DNA from: JAHEEL01 sp964581295
GTDB taxonomy: Bacteria; Actinomycetota; Acidimicrobiia; Spongiisociales; UBA5794
Direction: 5' to 3'
DNA length: 26,446 nt
Assembly: GCA_964581295.1 (NCBI GenBank)
Contig: CAZONX010000020.1
Location: 1-26,446, forward strand
A program made the position numbers and the translations under genes. This document shows, in pieces, positions 23,353 through 26,446 of this stretch. Numbering within the stretch: position 1 is the first letter of the stretch; each line of letters opens with the position of its first letter. The notes under the pieces are model-generated. The model was given only the letters and a program-made list of their open reading frames with translations. It was not told where the DNA came from and searched no databases.

Positions 23353-24936
23353 ATGGAACTCGGAATTCTTGCTACTGCGTTCGTGCTCGGCTTCGCAGCC
23401 AGGGCCGTCGGCCTGCCCCCGCTGGTCGGCTATATCGCCGCGGGCTTCGTGCTCCACGCCTTCGGGTACGAGTCCACGGATACCATCGAGACTGTTTCGG
23501 AGATCGGCATCCTCCTGCTGTTGTTTGGCATCGGCCTCAAGCTCAAGCCGGCCACGCTCGCTCGAAAGCAGGTGTGGGGCACCGCGATCGTCTTCGCGGT
23601 CCTCGCTACCACCTTGTTCGGAGGGATTTTCCTAGCGGTCGGCGCTCTCGGAATGCCCCTCGCACGCGATCTGGATCTCAGAACGGCGGCACTCATCGGG
23701 TTCGCACTCTCGTTTTCGAGCACGGTGTTCGCTGTGCAAGCACTCGAGCGCACGAACGAATCGGGATCGCTGGCTGGGCGAATCGCTGTCGGCGTCCTCA
23801 TCCTGCAAGACGTCTTTGCCGTCGCCTACCTGGTCATTGCCCAGGGCGAGTGGCCGTCGCCGTGGGCGCTTCTGGTCATTCCCGCATTCGTGCTGCTGCG
23901 GCCCGTTGTCGGTTGGCTCCTCGATCGCAGCGGTCACGGCGAGGTCCTGGTTCTCTTTGGGTTCACCCTGGCCGTCGGTCTCGGGGCGGGGATATTCGAC
24001 CTGGTCGGCCTGAAGCCGGACCTCGGTGCGCTCGCTGCCGGCCTGCTGCTTTCGGGTCACCCGAGAGCCGAAGAGGTGTCCGATCGCCTGCTGAGCTTCA
24101 AAGACCTGTTCCTTGTTGGGTTCTTCGTTTCGATTGGCCTCCAGGGCACGCCACCGGCCGCTGCATGGGCGCTCGGTTTGCTTGCCGTGCTGCTGGTGCC
24201 GGCGAAGACCGCCGGATTCCTCTGGCTCTTCACGCGGTTCCGCCTTCGGGCTCGCACCTCTTTGCATGCGTCCCTCACGCTCTCGACGTATAGCGAGTTC
24301 GGTCTGATCGTCGGGGCTGCTGCGCTCGCCGCCGGATACCTCGATCAGGCGTGGGTGTCGACGGTGGCGGTGGCGGTGTCCGGCTCGTTCGTCGTGGCGT
24401 CGGCAGGGAATCTCGTGCGATACCGGTGGTACGACCGCTGGTCCGAGCGATTGGCGGCGTTGGAGAAGCACCCGTCGATCGAAGAAGACGAGATCGTTGA
24501 CTTCGGCTCGGCGCGCGTACTGGTGTTCGGAATGGGCAGAGTAGGTGCCGGCGCCTACGACGAAATGGTTGTCCGGCGCGGTGCGGTGGTCGTCGGCATC
24601 GATCGCGACGCCGAGCGGGTCGCGACCCATCGAGCGGCAGGTCGAGAAGTGATACGGGGGGACGCCCTGGACCGCGACTACTGGGAACGCGTTCGGATCC
24701 ATCCCGAAGTCGAGCTTGTCATCGCGGCGATGAGCCGCCACGCCGCCAATCTCGAATGCGTCCGCCGTGTTCGCGAGTTCCTCCCGCATGCACATATCGC
24801 GGCGATTGCCGCGTTCCCCGATGAGATCGCCGAACTTCGGGAGGCCGGTGTCGATGTGGCACGCAACCTATTTGAGGAGGCGGGTCAGGCACTCGCCGAT
24901 GATGCGGCAACGGCAACTTTCGAGGAGGGCGCCTAG
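23353..24936 (+). CDS. Kef/CPA2-type cation:proton antiporter with TrkA-N domain
   Basis: 527 residues from the ATG at 23353; the open frame upstream to 23272 is Arg/His-rich and not hydrophobic. Residues ~1-365 form about 11-12 membrane helices. The first carries AVGLPPLVGYIAAGFVLHAFG, the CPA2 signature (R/L-xx-PPLVGYIxAG). SFSSTVFAVQAL and LKPDLGALAAGLLLSGHP follow, as in KefB/C-like transporters. After a cytoplasmic linker, residues ~387-500 are a TrkA-N/RCK Rossmann domain: ARVLVFGMGRVG (G393-x-G395-xx-G398), VVGIDRDAERVATHRAAG and VIRGDALDRDYW. The usual role is K+ or Na+ exchange for protons, gated by nucleotide binding. There is no TrkA-C domain after it. The start lies 190 bases from the divergent membrane protein gene. 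Confidence 0.88.
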   Translation: MELGILATAFVLGFAARAVGLPPLVGYIAAGFVLHAFGYESTDTIETVSEIGILLLLFGIGLKLKPATLARKQVWGTAIVFAVLATTLFGGIFLAVGALGMPLARDLDLRTAALIGFALSFSSTVFAVQALERTNESGSLAGRIAVGVLILQDVFAVAYLVIAQGEWPSPWALLVIPAFVLLRPVVGWLLDRSGHGEVLVLFGFTLAVGLGAGIFDLVGLKPDLGALAAGLLLSGHPRAEEVSDRLLSFKDLFLVGFFVSIGLQGTPPAAAWALGLLAVLLVPAKTAGFLWLFTRFRLRARTSLHASLTLSTYSEFGLIVGAAALAAGYLDQAWVSTVAVAVSGSFVVASAGNLVRYRWYDRWSERLAALEKHPSIEEDEIVDFGSARVLVFGMGRVGAGAYDEMVVRRGAVVVGIDRDAERVATHRAAGREVIRGDALDRDYWERVRIHPEVELVIAAMSRHAANLECVRRVREFLPHAHIAAIAAFPDEIAELREAGVDVARNLFEEAGQALADDAATATFEEGA

Positions 24937-24943
24937 TTCTCCG

Positions 24944-24967
24944 TCGAGACCGCTGAGTTGGTTTCGA
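24944..24967 (+). terminator. Weak hairpin after the antiporter gene
   Basis: TCGAGACC (24944-24951) can pair with GGTTTCGA (24960-24967), eight pairs including one G-U, with an 8-base loop, eight bases after the antiporter stop. No T-tract follows, so it may be only a weak terminator or attenuator before the next gene. Confidence 0.3.
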
Positions 24968-25007
24968 GGGGTAGAGTCGAGCACGGAGCGGTGAAGGGAG
25001 AATCGCG

Positions 25008-25358
25008 ATGCTCGAGACCATGGACAAGAGTTCAGGAAGCACGCTCGGCTTCAAGCTGATCGGTACTGTGACCAAGGCGGACTACTCGACCCTCGATCCG
25101 GCCGTAGAGGCTGCAATCAAACAGCACGGAACCATCAATCTGCTGTTGGACCTCTCTCAGTTTCACTGGGAGAAGGCGAGTGCATGGTCATCGGATCTCG
25201 ACTTCGGGAAGACCTACAAGAACAGCATCGACAAGATGGCCTTGGTCTCCGGTGCCAAGTGGGTGAAGCACATGGCCAAACTCGCGGAGCCTTTCTACGC
25301 GAAGGACGTCAAGTCGTTCGAGACCGTCGATGATGCCTGGGAATGGCTGACTGGCTGA
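25008..25358 (+). CDS. SpoIIAA-like (STAS-related) protein
   Basis: 116 residues from the ATG at 25008, with AGGGAGA at good spacing. The pattern FKLIGTVTKADYSTLDPAVE, INLLLDLSQFHWEKASAWSS, LDFGKTYKNSIDKMALVSG, WVKHMAKLAEPF and VKSFETVDDAWEWL is that of the SpoIIAA-like family, a STAS-like fold with lipid-binding members. It has no signal peptide and is soluble. The anti-anti-sigma phosphorylation Ser/Thr of true SpoIIAA is not evident, so classical sigma-factor control should not be assumed. It lies 71 bases after the antiporter on the same strand and converges with the MpaB gene. Confidence 0.85.
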   Translation: MLETMDKSSGSTLGFKLIGTVTKADYSTLDPAVEAAIKQHGTINLLLDLSQFHWEKASAWSSDLDFGKTYKNSIDKMALVSGAKWVKHMAKLAEPFYAKDVKSFETVDDAWEWLTG

Positions 25359-25391
25359 CCTGGCGGTCATCTCACCGCGTCGAGCAACCTG

Positions 25392-26327
25392 CTACGCCGC
25401 CGTGGGCGGAGGCGTTTCGATCGACACCGGGAGGGGTTGACGGAACCTCCCGTCCGGGACCGGGGCTCCGCAGCGGATCAGGCTCAACTTCCACGTCGGA
25501 GACGATCCCAATGACCATCGGAGAAACCCGATAACCGAGCGTCCGGCCATAACCGATCCTGGAACAGCGCGCAGCCCGAGGAGGTCTCGCATGTCGGGTG
25601 GAATGGTGGCCGCTGCTGCCTCAGCCATGAGGCGGTAGGCGGGCAAGACGGTCCGCGGGAGCGGGGGAGAGCGGACGAAGTCGACCGTTTCTCGCATACC
25701 CGGAGACGACATGAGCGCCGGATGCCCGTTGATCCAGGAGCGAAGGTCGGCAGCCGTCTCCGGAATCGGCGCAGCATCGAGGAGGCGGCCGATGCTGGCC
25801 TGCTCCTTCACAAACTGATCCCGGTCCGCAGCGGTGAGCGGCTCCTCGCCAAACGCCTCATAGGCCTGGAGGAACGAGTCGGTGAGTGCGTTGTGGACCC
25901 ATGCGGCGAGGGCGGGAGCATCGGCGGCGTAGGCGACGTCGCGATGCGACCGGCCGCGAACCGGCCGATGGGCTCGCCGGACGATCGATATGGCATGCTC
26001 AACCTCCGGCATCGCACCGAACGTGGTCGCGGTGACGTAGGCCGACGTGCGCGACAGCCGGCCGAGGGGGTCTTCGCGGTAGCGAGAGTGGTCGGCAACG
26101 CCGGCGGCGACTTCGGGATGAGCCGCCTGGACGAGCAGCGCCCGGATACCGCCGATGAACGCCGACGTATCACCGATGATCCTCCAACTGACGGAATCCG
26201 GTCCACAGAGGCCGGGATCGCCCCGGTAGTCGAACGTATTCGCCAGCGGGTAGGCGGCATGCTTGAACAGGCCCGACGTGGTCTGCGCCACCTTGTTGCG
26301 CAAGGCGTCGATGGAGCGCAATGGCAT
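25392..26327 (-). CDS. MpaB-family oxygenase (DUF2236; Lcp-related)
   Basis: 311 residues from the ATG at 26327, preceded by GAAGAGA; a GTG at 26348 would add seven residues but lacks a ribosome site. Family features: GDTSAFIGGIRALLVQAAHP, EVAAGVADHSRYREDPLGRL, TSAYVTATTFGAMPEV, IVRRAHRPVRGR and WVHNALTDSFLQAYEAF. The order HPxVAxGVxxHS...DPxxRLxRT and the AHxxVRG-like motif are those of DUF2236/MpaB proteins. Members include mycophenolic acid MpaB and latex-clearing Lcp, which use heme b for oxidative cleavage. The histidines in HPEV, ADHS, RAHR and VHNA are candidate ligands, but which binds heme cannot be told here. There is no signal peptide. The substrate is unknown. Confidence 0.88.
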   Translation of the reverse strand: MPLRSIDALRNKVAQTTSGLFKHAAYPLANTFDYRGDPGLCGPDSVSWRIIGDTSAFIGGIRALLVQAAHPEVAAGVADHSRYREDPLGRLSRTSAYVTATTFGAMPEVEHAISIVRRAHRPVRGRSHRDVAYAADAPALAAWVHNALTDSFLQAYEAFGEEPLTAADRDQFVKEQASIGRLLDAAPIPETAADLRSWINGHPALMSSPGMRETVDFVRSPPLPRTVLPAYRLMAEAAAATIPPDMRDLLGLRAVPGSVMAGRSVIGFLRWSLGSSPTWKLSLIRCGAPVPDGRFRQPLPVSIETPPPTAA

Positions 26328-26446
26328 TGGCGATCTCTTCACGTTCACGGTGTGGGAGTAGCGGGCATCGGCGTCTCGCCGGATGCCGGCAGAAGGAGGC
26401 GTCGGGGGCGAGCCGTGGTCATACGATCGCGGAGGCGACGCGTCGC

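Noticed and set aside
23632..24795. 387-codon minus-strand open frame opposite the antiporter
   Set aside because: It is a shadow of a clear multi-helix transporter frame; no signal or motif supports it.
1..26446. CRISPR array, tRNA or rRNA genes, prophage or integrase
   Set aside because: No regularly spaced repeats beyond the lipoprotein stalk, no cloverleaf or rRNA-like sequence, and no integrase, capsid or terminase motifs were seen on either strand.

Overview
The window is high-GC (clearly over 60% by eye), densely coded DNA. Its gene content suggests an actinobacterium, possibly of the Acidimicrobiia type. Pointers are the fused oleBC gene of an olefin/beta-lactone pathway, an MpaB-family oxygenase, an IS30-type remnant of actinobacterial flavour, frequent GTG starts, and large Ala-rich secreted beta-propeller proteins. 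I cannot place it more finely from sequence alone. No rRNA, tRNA or CRISPR array was seen.

Layout. 1-1436: end of a lipoprotein gene with an 18-bp tandem repeat, a truncated ComEC-like metallo-beta-lactamase fragment, and a tiny Cys/His-rich ORF. 1437-4451: a large secreted glucose/sorbosone-dehydrogenase-like protein with PKD/Ig-like domains and a C-terminal repeat module. 4452-5844: a decayed stretch with an IS30 transposase N-terminal fragment and two small ORFs. 5845-6536: a metallo-hydrolase gene broken by one frameshift. 6773-10718: two secreted-protein genes on the minus strand (tandem spondin-like domains; an NHL-type propeller), each followed by a strong hairpin. The propeller protein ends in the same ~225-residue repeat module as the 1437-4451 protein. 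10975-13688: a translationally coupled pair, a uridine-kinase-like P-loop kinase and a divergent GH13-like protein that keeps the catalytic carboxylates; this is the least explained unit here. 13754-17582: minus-strand housekeeping and accessory genes (CorA, D-lactate dehydrogenase, Nei glycosylase, DUF2071 protein). 17756-22325: oleA-oleBC-oleD, an operon with 4-bp overlaps predicted to condense two fatty acyl-CoAs head to head into a long-chain olefin through a beta-lactone. 22418-26446: two small hypothetical genes, a Kef/CPA2-type antiporter with a TrkA-N domain, a SpoIIAA-like protein and an MpaB-family oxygenase.

How the genes fit together. The ole operon is a complete pathway: Claisen condensation (OleA), reduction (OleD), beta-lactone formation (OleC half) and decarboxylation (OleB half). 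Putative catalytic residues are present in every part. The propeller and spondin-like proteins look like an exported surface or extracellular set, and the shared C-terminal module suggests a common localisation or adhesion role. The kinase/GH13 pair probably handles a sugar or glycoside and its phosphorylated form, but the substrate cannot be read from sequence.
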